From assembly GCF_001887355.1 (NCBI RefSeq), contig NZ_MPIN01000018.1, positions 1 through 64,000 on the forward strand: a DNA stretch of 64,000 nt. The letters are read 5' to 3'. The stretch comes from Cystobacter ferrugineus (lineage in GTDB: Bacteria; Myxococcota; Myxococcia; Myxococcales; Myxococcaceae). A program made the position numbers and the translations under genes. The notes below the pieces were generated by a model, which made no database searches, had not been told where the DNA came from, and saw only the letters and a list, made by a program, of their open reading frames with translations. Within the stretch, counting starts at the first letter, position 1; each line of letters opens with the position of its first letter. This document shows positions 36,430 to 47,600 of the stretch, piece after piece.

Positions 36430-38768
36430 CGAGCGCGTGGTTGCAGTGGAAGGGCGCCCGTCCAGCCAGCGGCTGGCAGGGCATCGAGCGGCTCGTGCTC
36501 CGGCTCCTGCCAGACGTCGCGGCGGCCGAGCTCGAGGTCCATCTCTACGTGGCGGTCCCCGCTCCCGTGTTCCAGCTCAGCGGCGGGCGGCGGGTGGTCA
36601 ACATCCCCTGGAGGGTGATGGGCATCACGGGCAACGTGGTGACCCTTCGCCTGGAGGCCATGGGCGATCACTCCACCTACGCGGTGACGCTGGTGGACAG
36701 CGGCAACGTCCCGATTGATCCGTTCTTCGCCAGCGCCGACTTCGTGTTCACCATCGACTGTGAGCGCGGCGACTGCCAGCCACGCACGGCCGAGGCGGGG
36801 AGGGAGCGGCGGAAGCGTCCCGCGGTGGACCTGCTGACCAAGGACTACGCGGGCTTCGTCAACCTGCTGTCCGACCATGTCCGTGTCAGCAACCCGCATT
36901 GGGCCGACCTGTCGTCCGCCTCGCTGGAGCGGGTCCTGGTGGAGCTCATCAGCCATCACGGCGACATGCTGAGCTACTACCAGGACCGTGTCGCCAACGA
37001 GGCCTTCATCGACGAGGCCAGCCAGCGCTACTCGCTGCGGCAGCACGGAAAGCTGCTCGGCTACGAGCTGTTCGATGGCGCCGCGGCGGAGACCCTGCTG
37101 GCGTTCTCGGCGGAGACGAGCGGTTACGTGCCCGAGGGCACCGAGGTCACCACGCGAGGAGCCGAAGGCGCGGCGAGAGCGGTCTTCCACGTCCTCGAGC
37201 GCACGCGGATCCATGTGGAGCACGGCCAGCTCGCGCTCGCCGCCTGGCCCGGTGCCACGGATGCCGAGCTGCCCGCCGGCTCGTCGCGCGCGCTGCTGTG
37301 GGGGCACGTCAACGAGCTGGTGCCCGGCCAGCGTCTGGCCTTCGTGCAAGGGGCCTTCACCCAGGTCGTCTCGCTCACGGAGGTCCAGCACCTGTCCCTG
37401 CCCGGATGGACAGAGAAGCCAACGGATGCTCCGCCCGCCTATCCGCTCGACAACCCCTCCCAGGTCACCTCCATCTCCTGGGAGCCTCCGCTGGAGGCGG
37501 CGGTACGCCCCTGGGCCAGCGAGCCGGGATTCTTCCTCTACGGCAACCTGGCCACGGCCCGTTTCGGCGAGCAGCGGACCGACAAGATTCCGCTCTCCCG
37601 GACGGAGCTGCTCGCCAACCGGCAGGGGGCGATCGTCGTCCGCGAGCGGCAGGACGGCGGCGATGTCTTCCTGCTCCGGGCGCTGCGCGTGCCAGATGGT
37701 CCCGTGGTCTTCGCCGAGCAACGGACGGAGAGCGGACGGACGCGGGGGGTGCCTCTCATCGAGGTCTCGCTCCCGCAGCAGCGCTTCCACCTGGTGGAGC
37801 ACCTGCATGCCTCGCAGTCGTATGACGCGCACTGCGTGGCGAGCGCCGACGAGGACGGTTCGTTGTGGCTGCAGTTCGGTGATGGCCGCAAGGGCCTGGC
37901 CATCGAGCTGCAGGAGCCGCATCAGGCCGAGCTGACCCTTCGCTACCACGTGGGCGATCCGGTCGCGGGCAACACCACCGCGCTCACGCTGACCCAGCTC
38001 CTGCTGCCGCCCGACTCCAAGCTGCTCGAGGGGTTGGTGAAGCTGGAGGTGACCAACGTCACGCCTGGCAGCGGGGGCAGGCCTCGGGAGACGAAGGACG
38101 CGGCGCGCCTGCGCATCCCCGCCTCGCTGCGCCATGGGGCCGTCGAGCGCGCGGTCTCCTTGGATGACTATGCCCGGGCCGCGCTCGAGGTGCCCGGCGT
38201 CGCCCGCGCCGCGGCCCGAGCGCTCGGTGGTGCCTTCAACACCGTGCTCGTCCTCGTGGACCCCGAGAGCCAGTCCGGGCTCACGCCCACGCTGCGCCAG
38301 GCGGTGATGGAGCGCCTCGAGCAGGTGCGCATGGCGGGACGTGAGTACCTGGTACGCGAGCCCGAGTACGTCCCGCTGGAGGTTCGGCTGGCCCTCTGCG
38401 TCGCGCCGGGCGCGCTGCCACACCAGGTGCGCGAAGCCGTCTACGCGGCGCTGCGGCCCGGCACCCGGCAACGTCCCGGCTTCTTCCACCCGGACCGGTT
38501 GAGCTTCGGCGAGGAGGTCGAGCTCGGCGAGCTGCTCGCGCACGTGCAGCGTCTTCCCGGCGTGCGCTCGGTCAAGGCGTTGCGCTTCCGCAAGCAGGGC
38601 TTCGCCTCCGAGGGCGAGGTCCTGTCCCGCATCCGGCTCCGCTCCACCGAGGTGGCGCGCCTCGACGCGGATGACGACTACCCGGAGAACGGTCGTCTGT
38701 CCGTGCTCGTGGCCAGCGTCGATCCCGGAGTGCAGGCCGACACCTTCGAGATGGAGGAGGCCGTATGA
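36426..38768 (+). CDS. eCIS baseplate wedge protein, J-like 1 (Afp11-type)
   Basis: 780 residues. The N-terminal 120 are a beta-rich domain. LLTKDYAGFVNLLSDHVRVS followed by ISHHGDMLSYYQDRVANEAF marks the putative baseplate-assembly family related to phage gpJ/T4 gp6. The core includes SAETSGYVPEGTEVTTRGAE and FGDGRKGLAIELQEPHQAEL, and the C-terminal domain LRQAVMERLEQVRMAGREYL. It forms wedge heterodimers with the next protein, with which it overlaps by ATGA. Confidence 0.88.
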   Translation: MTSAWLQWKGARPASGWQGIERLVLRLLPDVAAAELEVHLYVAVPAPVFQLSGGRRVVNIPWRVMGITGNVVTLRLEAMGDHSTYAVTLVDSGNVPIDPFFASADFVFTIDCERGDCQPRTAEAGRERRKRPAVDLLTKDYAGFVNLLSDHVRVSNPHWADLSSASLERVLVELISHHGDMLSYYQDRVANEAFIDEASQRYSLRQHGKLLGYELFDGAAAETLLAFSAETSGYVPEGTEVTTRGAEGAARAVFHVLERTRIHVEHGQLALAAWPGATDAELPAGSSRALLWGHVNELVPGQRLAFVQGAFTQVVSLTEVQHLSLPGWTEKPTDAPPAYPLDNPSQVTSISWEPPLEAAVRPWASEPGFFLYGNLATARFGEQRTDKIPLSRTELLANRQGAIVVRERQDGGDVFLLRALRVPDGPVVFAEQRTESGRTRGVPLIEVSLPQQRFHLVEHLHASQSYDAHCVASADEDGSLWLQFGDGRKGLAIELQEPHQAELTLRYHVGDPVAGNTTALTLTQLLLPPDSKLLEGLVKLEVTNVTPGSGGRPRETKDAARLRIPASLRHGAVERAVSLDDYARAALEVPGVARAAARALGGAFNTVLVLVDPESQSGLTPTLRQAVMERLEQVRMAGREYLVREPEYVPLEVRLALCVAPGALPHQVREAVYAALRPGTRQRPGFFHPDRLSFGEEVELGELLAHVQRLPGVRSVKALRFRKQGFASEGEVLSRIRLRSTEVARLDADDDYPENGRLSVLVASVDPGVQADTFEMEEAV

Positions 38769-41302
38769 GCCGTCCACCGCGACCCTATTCTGGCCAGAGC
38801 ACCACGAGCGCCCCCAGCACCGGCCGGGGTGCCATGGACTACATGCCGAGCGAGTTCGCCGACCTCGTCGATCGCCAGCGCGCGCTCGCCGCGGAGGAGC
38901 TCGGCCTGGTGTCCTCGGGGCAGGAGGGGGACTTCGCCGGCACGCTGATGGAGCTGTCGGCGCTGGTGTCCCACGTCCTCGGCTTCTACCAGGACCGCTA
39001 CGCGCGCGAGGCCTTCCTCGGGACGGCGCAGTCGGCGCGCAGCCTGGTGCGGCATGGCCGCAGGCTCGGCTACGAGCCCGACCCGGGCCTGGCCGCCACC
39101 GGCCATTTATTGTTCACCCTGCATGAGGGACTGGCGGGAACGATCGCCAGGGGGTTCGCCGTCTCGAGCGCGCCCGTGGGGGAGAAGAAGGCCCAGGACT
39201 ACGAGACGCTCGATGACGTCGAGGTGGACCACCAGCACAACGAGCTGCCCGTTCGCGAGCGGTTCGAGCCCTACAAGTTGACGTACCCGAACACGCGCTT
39301 CGAGGTCATGGGCGTGGAGCTCGGACTGAAGGCCGGGGACGTCATCGTCATCGAGTCCAACGACAAGAAGCTGAGCGTGCATACGCTCACGGCCGTGGAG
39401 GAGTCGGCGGACGGGGCCACGACCCGGCTGACCGTGGACACGGGCCTGCCGCATGACCTGATCCGGCCCGGCTTCCGGCTGCTCGCCCGGCCCGCCTCCA
39501 TCGTTCACCTCTTCGGCTGGGACTCGTCTCCGCTCACCTATCCGGAGGCGGACCTCCAGCAGGCGAAGCGCTACCCCCTGGAAGCCGAGGAAGAGAAGGT
39601 GGATGAGGCCCGGGGCTACGTGGTCGGCGAGTACGCCGATGATGATCTCTACTTCTCCCGCGAGCTGGGCCGGAGCGTGGTGGGGACGCCCGTGGTCCGT
39701 CTGGCGGGCAGTGCCCTCGAGGCCTTCCGGGTGGAGTCCCAGGTCTCCAAGGCCGTGGCCTTCCGCAGGATGAGCAAGGTCACGGTCACGAGCGTGGGAC
39801 TGGATGCGGAGAACCGTCCCACGACCACCACCGAGAAGATCCCCGTGCGCGGCGAGATCTCCGGGACCGTGACCACCCTGCGGGTGCGCACGGGCGAGGG
39901 CTCCTTCCTGAAGCGTTCCGACCAGGCGATCCGGGAGAGCCTCTGGATGCTCGACTTCCAGCTCGCCGTGCCCCTGGTGCACGAGCGGCTCTCGACACAG
40001 TCCCTGACGCTTCAGCTCGCGCTCGATGGCTTGTTCGAGGAGCTCAAGCCCGGCCAGCTCCTGGCGCTCTCCAGCTTCGACCCGTCGGTGGACGACGTGG
40101 AGATCGCCGAGATCACCTCGGTGGGCTCGGACGTGGAGCGCACCCACTCGTGGATCAGCTTCCGGATCGTGGACCCTTCCACCAGTGGCCGGGCATGGAC
40201 GCTCGGGGAGCTGCGCATCCGGGGCAACGTCGCGCGCATCTCGCACGGCAAGACCGTCGAGGAGGCGCTGGGGGACTCCGACGGAATCACGCCCTTCCTC
40301 CACTTCCCGCTCAAGAACAAGCCGCTCACCCACCTCCCAGGGCCCGACGGGGCCGTGCCCGCGCTGGAGGTCCGCGTGGCCGGTGTGCTCTGGACGTTGG
40401 TGGAGGACTTCTACGAGAGCGACGCGTACGACCGGCACTACCTGCTGCGGCGCGACGAGGCGGGCTCGACCTTCGTGTGCTTCGGGGACGGCCGCCATGG
40501 GGCCATTCCTCCCGCGGGCCGCAAGCACATCACGGCCCGCTACCGCGTGGGCCTCGGCCGCGATGGCAATGCCGAACCCGAGCGCGTCGACCGCATCAAG
40601 AAGGCCCACCCGCTCGTCGAGCGCGCCCACAACCCCAGGCCCGTGAGCGGGGGGGCCGATCCGGCGGGGGCCGAGGACGTGCGCTCCCAGGCCACCCGCT
40701 TCATCCGCACCTTCGGGCGCGCGGTGTCGGTGCAGGACTACGCCGACCTGGCCCTGCTGTTCCCCGGGGTGGCGCGCGCCTCCGCGGCCGCGGCACCCGT
40801 CGGGCAGCTCCGGGCCGGACGGGGAGCGGGGCGCGTGGGCGTGCGCGTCATCGTCGCCGACGCCGAGGGCCAGTCGCCCGGTCCGCTCGGGGAGATCCAG
40901 AAGTTCCTCCAGGCGCGCAGCGATGGCGTGGTGCCCATCGAGGTGGCGGGACCCTCCACGAAGGAGCTCGTGCTCCGGCTCTACCTGGAAGTCGATCGCG
41001 CCTTCCTGCCCGAGGCGGTGCAGGCCTCCGTGCGCGACGCGCTCTACGGCAATCGCCCGGACGCGCCCGGACTCTTCACCTTCGCGGGCAGGCAGTTGGG
41101 CCAGCCCGCCTTCCTCAGCGAGGTCTACGCCCGCCTCTCCGCCCTTCCGGGGGTCTCCTTCATCCAGGTGACCACCTTCGAGCCCGGCCCGGGCGGTGAG
41201 GTGCCGCGCGTGCTCGACGTCATCCAGGCCGCTCCCGGGCAGTGGCTTCGCCTGACGCCCGAGGGCTTCGACTTCTCCCTGCCAGCGGGGGTCTCTCCAT
41301 GA
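38765..41302 (+). CDS. eCIS baseplate wedge protein, J-like 2 (Afp12-type)
   Basis: 845 residues. It shares the family layout of its neighbour: a helical start (MELSALVSHVLGFYQDRYAR), RSLVRHGRRLGYEPDPGLAA, and VCFGDGRHGAIPPAGRKHIT in the core. The C-terminal part QATRFIRTFGRAVSVQDYAD and LALLFPGVARAS is typical of gpJ. Two tandem J-like genes are standard in this eCIS type. An unusual long insertion (~240-330) precedes the core. Confidence 0.87.
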   Translation: MSRPPRPYSGQSTTSAPSTGRGAMDYMPSEFADLVDRQRALAAEELGLVSSGQEGDFAGTLMELSALVSHVLGFYQDRYAREAFLGTAQSARSLVRHGRRLGYEPDPGLAATGHLLFTLHEGLAGTIARGFAVSSAPVGEKKAQDYETLDDVEVDHQHNELPVRERFEPYKLTYPNTRFEVMGVELGLKAGDVIVIESNDKKLSVHTLTAVEESADGATTRLTVDTGLPHDLIRPGFRLLARPASIVHLFGWDSSPLTYPEADLQQAKRYPLEAEEEKVDEARGYVVGEYADDDLYFSRELGRSVVGTPVVRLAGSALEAFRVESQVSKAVAFRRMSKVTVTSVGLDAENRPTTTTEKIPVRGEISGTVTTLRVRTGEGSFLKRSDQAIRESLWMLDFQLAVPLVHERLSTQSLTLQLALDGLFEELKPGQLLALSSFDPSVDDVEIAEITSVGSDVERTHSWISFRIVDPSTSGRAWTLGELRIRGNVARISHGKTVEEALGDSDGITPFLHFPLKNKPLTHLPGPDGAVPALEVRVAGVLWTLVEDFYESDAYDRHYLLRRDEAGSTFVCFGDGRHGAIPPAGRKHITARYRVGLGRDGNAEPERVDRIKKAHPLVERAHNPRPVSGGADPAGAEDVRSQATRFIRTFGRAVSVQDYADLALLFPGVARASAAAAPVGQLRAGRGAGRVGVRVIVADAEGQSPGPLGEIQKFLQARSDGVVPIEVAGPSTKELVLRLYLEVDRAFLPEAVQASVRDALYGNRPDAPGLFTFAGRQLGQPAFLSEVYARLSALPGVSFIQVTTFEPGPGGEVPRVLDVIQAAPGQWLRLTPEGFDFSLPAGVSP

Positions 41303-44300
41303 GCGACGCCTATCCCTTCGATCCGGATGTGCGTGACCACGTCGGGCGGCTGCTCTACGAGCTGCTGCCTTCCCTCTACCGGGTGCGGGACGAGGACAGC
41401 GGCGAGCTGCGCCGCTTCCTGCAGGTGCTCGCCGCGCCGCTGGCGGAGCTGCGCCAGAACGTGGAGGAACTCCACGGCGATCTCTTCATCGACACCTGCA
41501 ACGACTGGATCATCCCCTATCTCGCGGACATGGTCGGGGTGGAGCTCATCTTCCCGGACGCGGCCTCCAACCGCCGGGATGTGCGGGGGGCCGTGTCCTG
41601 GCGCCGCCGCAAGGGCACCCGGGGCGCGCTCGAGGAGATGGCCAGCGACCTGTCGGGGCAGATGGTCGTCACCCACGAGGGGTGGAAGCGTCTGCTGCTG
41701 TCACAGGACCTCAACCTGCTGCGCGCCGAGCGCGTCGTGACGGACGTGCGGCGGACTACCCTCGCCGAGGGCGCCACCGGGCCGCTCGATGGCGCGTACC
41801 ACGTGTTGGATGCGCGCGACATCTCCGCCTCCACGGGGCGCTACCACCCCGAGCACGTGGTGCATTGGCTCCACCCCACGCGGCTCTTCCCCGTGCGCGA
41901 GGGCGCCGCCTTCGAGCGCACGCGGTACGACGTGGACGGCGTCACGGTGCTGGACCCGGACCTGCGCTATGCCATCCACCCGCTCGGGTACTGGCACACC
42001 CTGAGGGTCCGCCGCGCGCACCCGAGGGATCCCGTCCCCTTCGATCGCGTCCCTTCGGCGCACTTCGCGGCGAACCCCGGGGCCTACTTCGATCAGGCGG
42101 GCGACGACAACTCGCGCTTCTCCATCCGCTTGTCGGGCCTTCCGGCCGCCGTGGCCGCTCCCGTGCGGGAGCTGCGTCAGCCCAGCAAGAGTCCGGCGGA
42201 TGCCTCGCTCGTCACGGGAATCGCCGAGGTCACCCTGGTCGAGGAGTCTCCGGATCGCCGTCCGACCGCCGCCGTGGCCGTCGAGCTGCTCGCGGTCCCG
42301 GCCGATGAGTCGGGGATGCCGCTGCCGGCCAGCGCCCGGGTACGGGGTGGGGTGCTCATGCCCGTGCAGGGAGGCAGTGCCGCGTTGGGGACCACGCCGG
42401 ACCTCGAGCCTGTCCCGATGCCCGTGGCGATGCTCCGCCTGCGCACCACCACCGCCGGGGCCGTGGCCCACTTCCCCGGGGCCACGCTGGAACTGGCGAG
42501 CACGGCGCTGGACGCGCGGCATGCGAGCCGGGTCATGGGCCTGGACGTCGAGGGCTTCCTGCGGGGCTCGCTGCTCGTCGAGCTGCCCCGGACCTGGGTG
42601 CACGGCCAGCGCTGGTTCTACGTGGCGGCGGACGGGAGCCTCTACGATGCCCAGTCCGCGGCGGAGGCCCAGAAGAGCGGTGGGGTGCCAGACGTGCCGC
42701 TGGTGATGGGCGCGGGTGGCCTCGCCCTGCCGGTGCGGGTGCTCACCGTGGGGCCTGGCCCGGCCTGGCCTCCGCTGCCCAGGACGTCCGCCGCGGAGCG
42801 GATGACCCGTGTCCCCGGTGCTCCTGGCCGTGGGCCGGTCTTCCTCCACGGTGGCCGGGTCCGGAGCCGGCACATCGAGTCACTTCAGGCCGTGAGTGGA
42901 AGCCCCGTGATGGGCCTGGCCTTCGCCGCGCGCATCGCGAGAGGGGGCGGTGCCGTGTACCACCCCTTCTCCCGGTTGCGGTGGACGGGGGACGATCCCT
43001 CCACGAGTGGAGCCTGGGACGTGCTCGACTCCAACGGGAATCCCATCACCAGCGAGGCCAGGCGGGCTGAACGCCTCCGGGACATCGCTCGGGAGCGGGA
43101 GGCGAACGCCTCGGAGATAGAGCTCGTCGTCCGCTTCGAGGCCGAGGCCGAGGGTCTCGTGCTGCCTCCCTGCGAGGTCGCCTACACGAGCGACGACGGC
43201 CAGACGCTCCTCATCCACCTTCCCACGCTCGAGACGAGCACGTCCGTCTCCTCCGACTGGGCGCCCAGTGCCGGGAACTGGAGCACTCGGAGTGCTCCGG
43301 TCTCGGTGGGAGCGGATGGCTCGACCCGCCGCGTGGACATGAACACCACGGTGCGCCAGGCGCTGGGGGCCGTAGCGCCACTGACGACGGCTACGCTGCG
43401 CAGGCGGCGCGTGCGCTACCGCAACCTGTGTGGGTGGGATCGCGAGCCGACCACGGAGCCGCCCCGGACGCTCGCTCCGACGCCGCGGGGTTGCCTCGAC
43501 ATCGATCCGGAGCATGGCCTGTTCGCGCTCGCGAAGCAGGAGCCTCCGCGCCCCTGGCCCCTGCTCGGCGGCGGCTTCCGGCCGAGCGCGGTGACGGTGG
43601 ATTACCTGGAGGGCTACACCGATCATATCGGCGCCCGTCCCGATGCCCGTGAGCCGGTGCTGGGCCGGCGTCAGCCCACGCCGACGCGCCTGGTGAGCGC
43701 CAGTGGCAGGTTGCACCCGGGCGCCCCCTCCGACTGGCATCTGCTGCCGCGCCACGCCAGCCTCGGCGAGGCCTTCGCCGCCGTCGCCAGCGTCATGACC
43801 GCCGCCGCCGCTGCCCGGGCCAAGGGCGAGGACGTCGAGGTCAAGGAGGTCATCCAGTTCGAGGACAGTGCCACCTACTCCGCGGTGGAGGGTCTGGACT
43901 GGCCCCTGCCTCCGGTGGGGCTGCCCGTGGAGCTCACCCTGCAGGCCGCCGAGGGACAGCGCCCGGTGCTCGCGCTCAATGGCCCCTGGTCCGTGCCGTT
44001 CGGCGACCAGCCGTCCGAGCCCTATGGGGCGTTGACGCTGCGCGGGCTGTGGGTGGTGCCGGGCGGTGTGCGGTTTCCCGCCGCCGCGCGTGTCGCGGTG
44101 GAGTTCTGCACCCTGGGCGACCTCGCGTTCTTCGCGCCACCCGGCATCAACATCCGCGTGGACGTCGAGCGAAGCCTCACGGGCAGGCTATGGCTGGGAG
44201 ACCTGGGAACGCTGGCCGTGCGTGACAGCGTCCTGGACTCGTACGGGCAGGTGCTCGTGGTGTCCCGGGGCACCTGTGAGCTCGAGCGCGTGACGGTGAT

Positions 44301-44685
44301 GGGCCAGGGGATGGCCCCGGGCGGCATCGCCACGGAGGTGAACGTGCTGGAGGCCACGCACGTGCTCTTCCTGGACAAGGTGCAGGTGCGGGATCGCTTC
44401 CACGGCTGCGTCCGCTTCAGCCGCGTGGCGGCGGGCAGCACCCTGCCTCGCAGACACCGGGTGGTCGAGGTCCCGGTGCGTTTCGTTTCGAGGAGCCGGA
44501 ATGATCCGGCCCACGCGCGCCTGGCCCCCGACTGCGCGCGGGAAATCCTCCGGGGTGCGGAAGATGGCTCGGAGATGGGGGCCTTCCATGGCACCCGGCT
44601 CGTTCAGAGGCAGGACGCGCTGATGCGCCGCCTCGTCGAGTTCACTCCGGCGGGTCTCACGACCGGCATCGTTCGAATGGATTGA
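41299..44685 (+). CDS. Large tail-protein-I-like baseplate subunit
   Basis: 1128 residues, ATGA-coupled. Residues 10-160 match phage tail protein I/gpI-like (LLYELLPSLYRVRDEDSGEL, DTCNDWIIPYLADMVGVELI, AVSWRRRKGTRGALEEMASD). The remaining ~950 residues are beta-rich with repeated strand segments and short helices; the last ~150 look like a right-handed beta helix (GRLWLGDLGTLAVRDSVLDS). The protein probably joins wedge to fibre. It is much longer than phage gpI, so the C-terminal part may form the fibre base. Confidence 0.75.
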   Translation: MSDAYPFDPDVRDHVGRLLYELLPSLYRVRDEDSGELRRFLQVLAAPLAELRQNVEELHGDLFIDTCNDWIIPYLADMVGVELIFPDAASNRRDVRGAVSWRRRKGTRGALEEMASDLSGQMVVTHEGWKRLLLSQDLNLLRAERVVTDVRRTTLAEGATGPLDGAYHVLDARDISASTGRYHPEHVVHWLHPTRLFPVREGAAFERTRYDVDGVTVLDPDLRYAIHPLGYWHTLRVRRAHPRDPVPFDRVPSAHFAANPGAYFDQAGDDNSRFSIRLSGLPAAVAAPVRELRQPSKSPADASLVTGIAEVTLVEESPDRRPTAAVAVELLAVPADESGMPLPASARVRGGVLMPVQGGSAALGTTPDLEPVPMPVAMLRLRTTTAGAVAHFPGATLELASTALDARHASRVMGLDVEGFLRGSLLVELPRTWVHGQRWFYVAADGSLYDAQSAAEAQKSGGVPDVPLVMGAGGLALPVRVLTVGPGPAWPPLPRTSAAERMTRVPGAPGRGPVFLHGGRVRSRHIESLQAVSGSPVMGLAFAARIARGGGAVYHPFSRLRWTGDDPSTSGAWDVLDSNGNPITSEARRAERLRDIAREREANASEIELVVRFEAEAEGLVLPPCEVAYTSDDGQTLLIHLPTLETSTSVSSDWAPSAGNWSTRSAPVSVGADGSTRRVDMNTTVRQALGAVAPLTTATLRRRRVRYRNLCGWDREPTTEPPRTLAPTPRGCLDIDPEHGLFALAKQEPPRPWPLLGGGFRPSAVTVDYLEGYTDHIGARPDAREPVLGRRQPTPTRLVSASGRLHPGAPSDWHLLPRHASLGEAFAAVASVMTAAAAARAKGEDVEVKEVIQFEDSATYSAVEGLDWPLPPVGLPVELTLQAAEGQRPVLALNGPWSVPFGDQPSEPYGALTLRGLWVVPGGVRFPAAARVAVEFCTLGDLAFFAPPGINIRVDVERSLTGRLWLGDLGTLAVRDSVLDSYGQVLVVSRGTCELERVTVMGQGMAPGGIATEVNVLEATHVLFLDKVQVRDRFHGCVRFSRVAAGSTLPRRHRVVEVPVRFVSRSRNDPAHARLAPDCAREILRGAEDGSEMGAFHGTRLVQRQDALMRRLVEFTPAGLTTGIVRMD

Positions 44686-44695
44686 AGGAGAAGAC

Positions 44696-47600
44696 ATGAA
44701 AGCCGATCTCTCTCGAGGTCACAGGCCGGACCGGAAGCGCGGAAAGGACTATCGCCGCGTCCTGCTGCAGCAGGGCCGCGTGTTGTTGGACAGCGACCTG
44801 GCGGCCACCACGGACGCGCTGGACACGGGGCTGCGCACGCTGGCGCGCAACGTGGCCGGTGAGTCGGGCACCCATGACCAGGGGTTCCTCATCACCCCCG
44901 GACGCCTGATGGCGCTCTTCGAGACGCTCGACGGCGTCACCCGGGACGCCAGCTCGCAAGCACTCTTCAAGCACTACCTGGATTATGGGCGCAGGTACCA
45001 GGGCCGCCTGCCCTCGCTCTACCTGGGCGGCCTGCTCGCTTGGGGCAAGGTCACCGTCGCGTTGCGCTCCGCGCCCAGGCCCGGCACGAAGCTGCGCCTG
45101 TGGGCGTGTCTGCCCTCGGGCGCGAAGCTCGTGGTGGGCATGCAGGGAGTGCCGGACCAGCAGGTGACCGGCTCGGATGCGCAAGCCTTCAAGCCGTACG
45201 ACATCACCGTCCCCGTGGGCACCACGCCCACCGCCTGGCTCAACCTCTCCTTCGCCAACCCCGCCGCGTCTCCGGATCCAACACGCGAGGCGTGGATCGG
45301 CCTCATCGAGGAGTTCGAGACCGCGGCGGGCGAGCCCCGCTTCTGGGTCAAGCGGGGGCACTACCTGCTCGGGGGCTATCCCCTGACGCTACAGGAGGAT
45401 GGCAGCTTCCCCTCCGTCACCTTCCCGGCCGGCCTGCTGCATGACTCCCAGGCCACCCCGGACAAGGCCTCGCCCGGCCAGCGCTTCCTGGCGTTCCTCG
45501 AGGGCTGGGAGCGCCTCGTCACGCACGTGGAGGATCCCGGCCTGCTCGAGCAGGCACTTGGAGGGACGCTGGACACCTGCGCGCGGACCCAGGCCGTGGG
45601 CCAGGTGAAGCTCGTCGCGTGTCCGGCTGGCCTCACGCCGGCCCAGGTGCTCAACGCCTTCCGCACGGTCAAGGCTCCCAAGGGGACGCTGCAGATCGGC
45701 ACCGCGTCCCAGTCCACCTCGGCGGATCCCTGCGCCATCCCCGAGGCCGAGGGCTACACGGGCGGGGACAACCGGCTCTACCGCTTCGAGGTGCATGAGT
45801 GGACGCAGGGGACGGGTCTCGGCTCCTTCTCCCTCAAGTGGTCTCGCAACAACGGCGCCGAGGTGTTCCGCGTCGTCAGCAAGACGGACTTCGGAATCAT
45901 CTCCCGCCTCGGGTTGGCGCCAGGGGCCAACCTGCGGGACGGCGACCTGGTGGAGTTCCTGGACGAGCGCGTCGAACTGGGGGACCACACGCCGGCGGCG
46001 CTCGACGGGACGGGCTTCACTCCCTCCCGGCGGGCCGCGGGTGCGCTGTATTACGTGCGCGAGGTGCTCGAGGACTTGGGACAGATCGAGCTGATCGATC
46101 CCGCCACGGGCGCGCCGATCTGGCTCGCGTACAGCATGTCGGAGACCGCGATCCCCAAGCTGCGGCGGTGGCACGGTCTGCTCAAATCGGGGGAGGGCAC
46201 CGCGAGCGGTGACACCCTCGTCTTCACGGTCGACGGAATCGAGGTGAAGGTCGGCGGGCCCGCGGGGGGCGCCGATCTGTTCCGCCCGGGGGACTACTGG
46301 CAATACGAGGCGCGCAAGCTCTACGCCAATGACAATGGCGCCTGGGTCGCATCCCCACACGGCCCCGAGCGCCTCCATGCGCCGCTCGCGCTGTTCGAGT
46401 TCAAGGGTCCGGACCTGCCGGTCGAGCTGGTGGAATGGTACGGAGGCCGCGGCTCACCGCTCTTCGAGTTGGAGGCGGACGATGTGGCCTTCAACGGCGC
46501 CAGGGCGGGCACTTCGGCCACCACCGTGCAGGGGGCGCTCGACGAGCTCTTCCAGCGCCAGGGGGGAGGCTGCTGCCAGGTGGAAACGGGGCCTGAACCG
46601 ATCCCCACGCCCACCACGGACGACGCGGCGCGGATCAACAACCTGATCCTGACGAAACTGCCCAAGGGCGGTGTCATCTGCCTGCGGCCGGGCGTCTACT
46701 ACTTCCGCAGCCAGCTCTCCATCGCCGGCATGCCCATCGAGCTGCGCGGCTGCCCGGATGCGGTGATCGTCTCGGACGCGGCCGGCAAGACGCCCATCGT
46801 GGTGGGCACGGGCGGCGCGCTTCTGCTGTCCGGCCTCGTCGTCTGCACCCGGAGCACCTCGCCAGGCCCGGCGCTCATCGAGGTGAGCGGGAATGCCTCC
46901 CTCACGGTCAAGGAGTGCGGCCTCTTCCACGTCGGCCCTACCACGGGTCCGGTGAATCCAGGGACGGCCATCCTGACGCCGGGCACCATTCCGAGCAGTT
47001 TCACGTTCAACGCTCCGCCCTACGAACTCCCGTATCCGTTTCCGGAGGGGTCGTCCTCGACGACGAATGCTCCCACGATCCAGATCGATGACAGCGTGAT
47101 CCTCGCCCGCTGGGGCATCCTGGCCAGTAACCTGAAGTCCATCACCATGAACGGCACCATCGGCCATTGTGGCAACGGAGTGGTCCGCGTGGAGGAGGAG
47201 TTGGCCTATGTCCACCTGAGCGGCTGCGGGCTGCACACGGATGTGCCGAACACGGTCTTCGACTCGCTTCGGGCGTCGGATCCCCTGGCCATTCAACATG
47301 ACGCTCAGGTACTGCTCGAGAAGGGATGGGACTACGCGGATCCCGCGGGGATGCCCTTGCTGGTCCGTGACCTGTTCGGAGGCGTGGTGACCGATTCGTG
47401 GTTCTTCGGCGCCCTCGGCTTCTGCGCCCGATTCGCGACCAGACTCGAGCTAAGGGGCAATCACTACACGGGCACGAGCGGGCTGCGCCTGGACAATGTC
47501 ACGCGGAGCAAGCTCATCGGGGAACAGCTCGAGGTATGGCGCTCCGACTCCCTGGAACCCGATGGGTCGCCGGTGGGGATCTTCATCGTGCGTTCCGCGC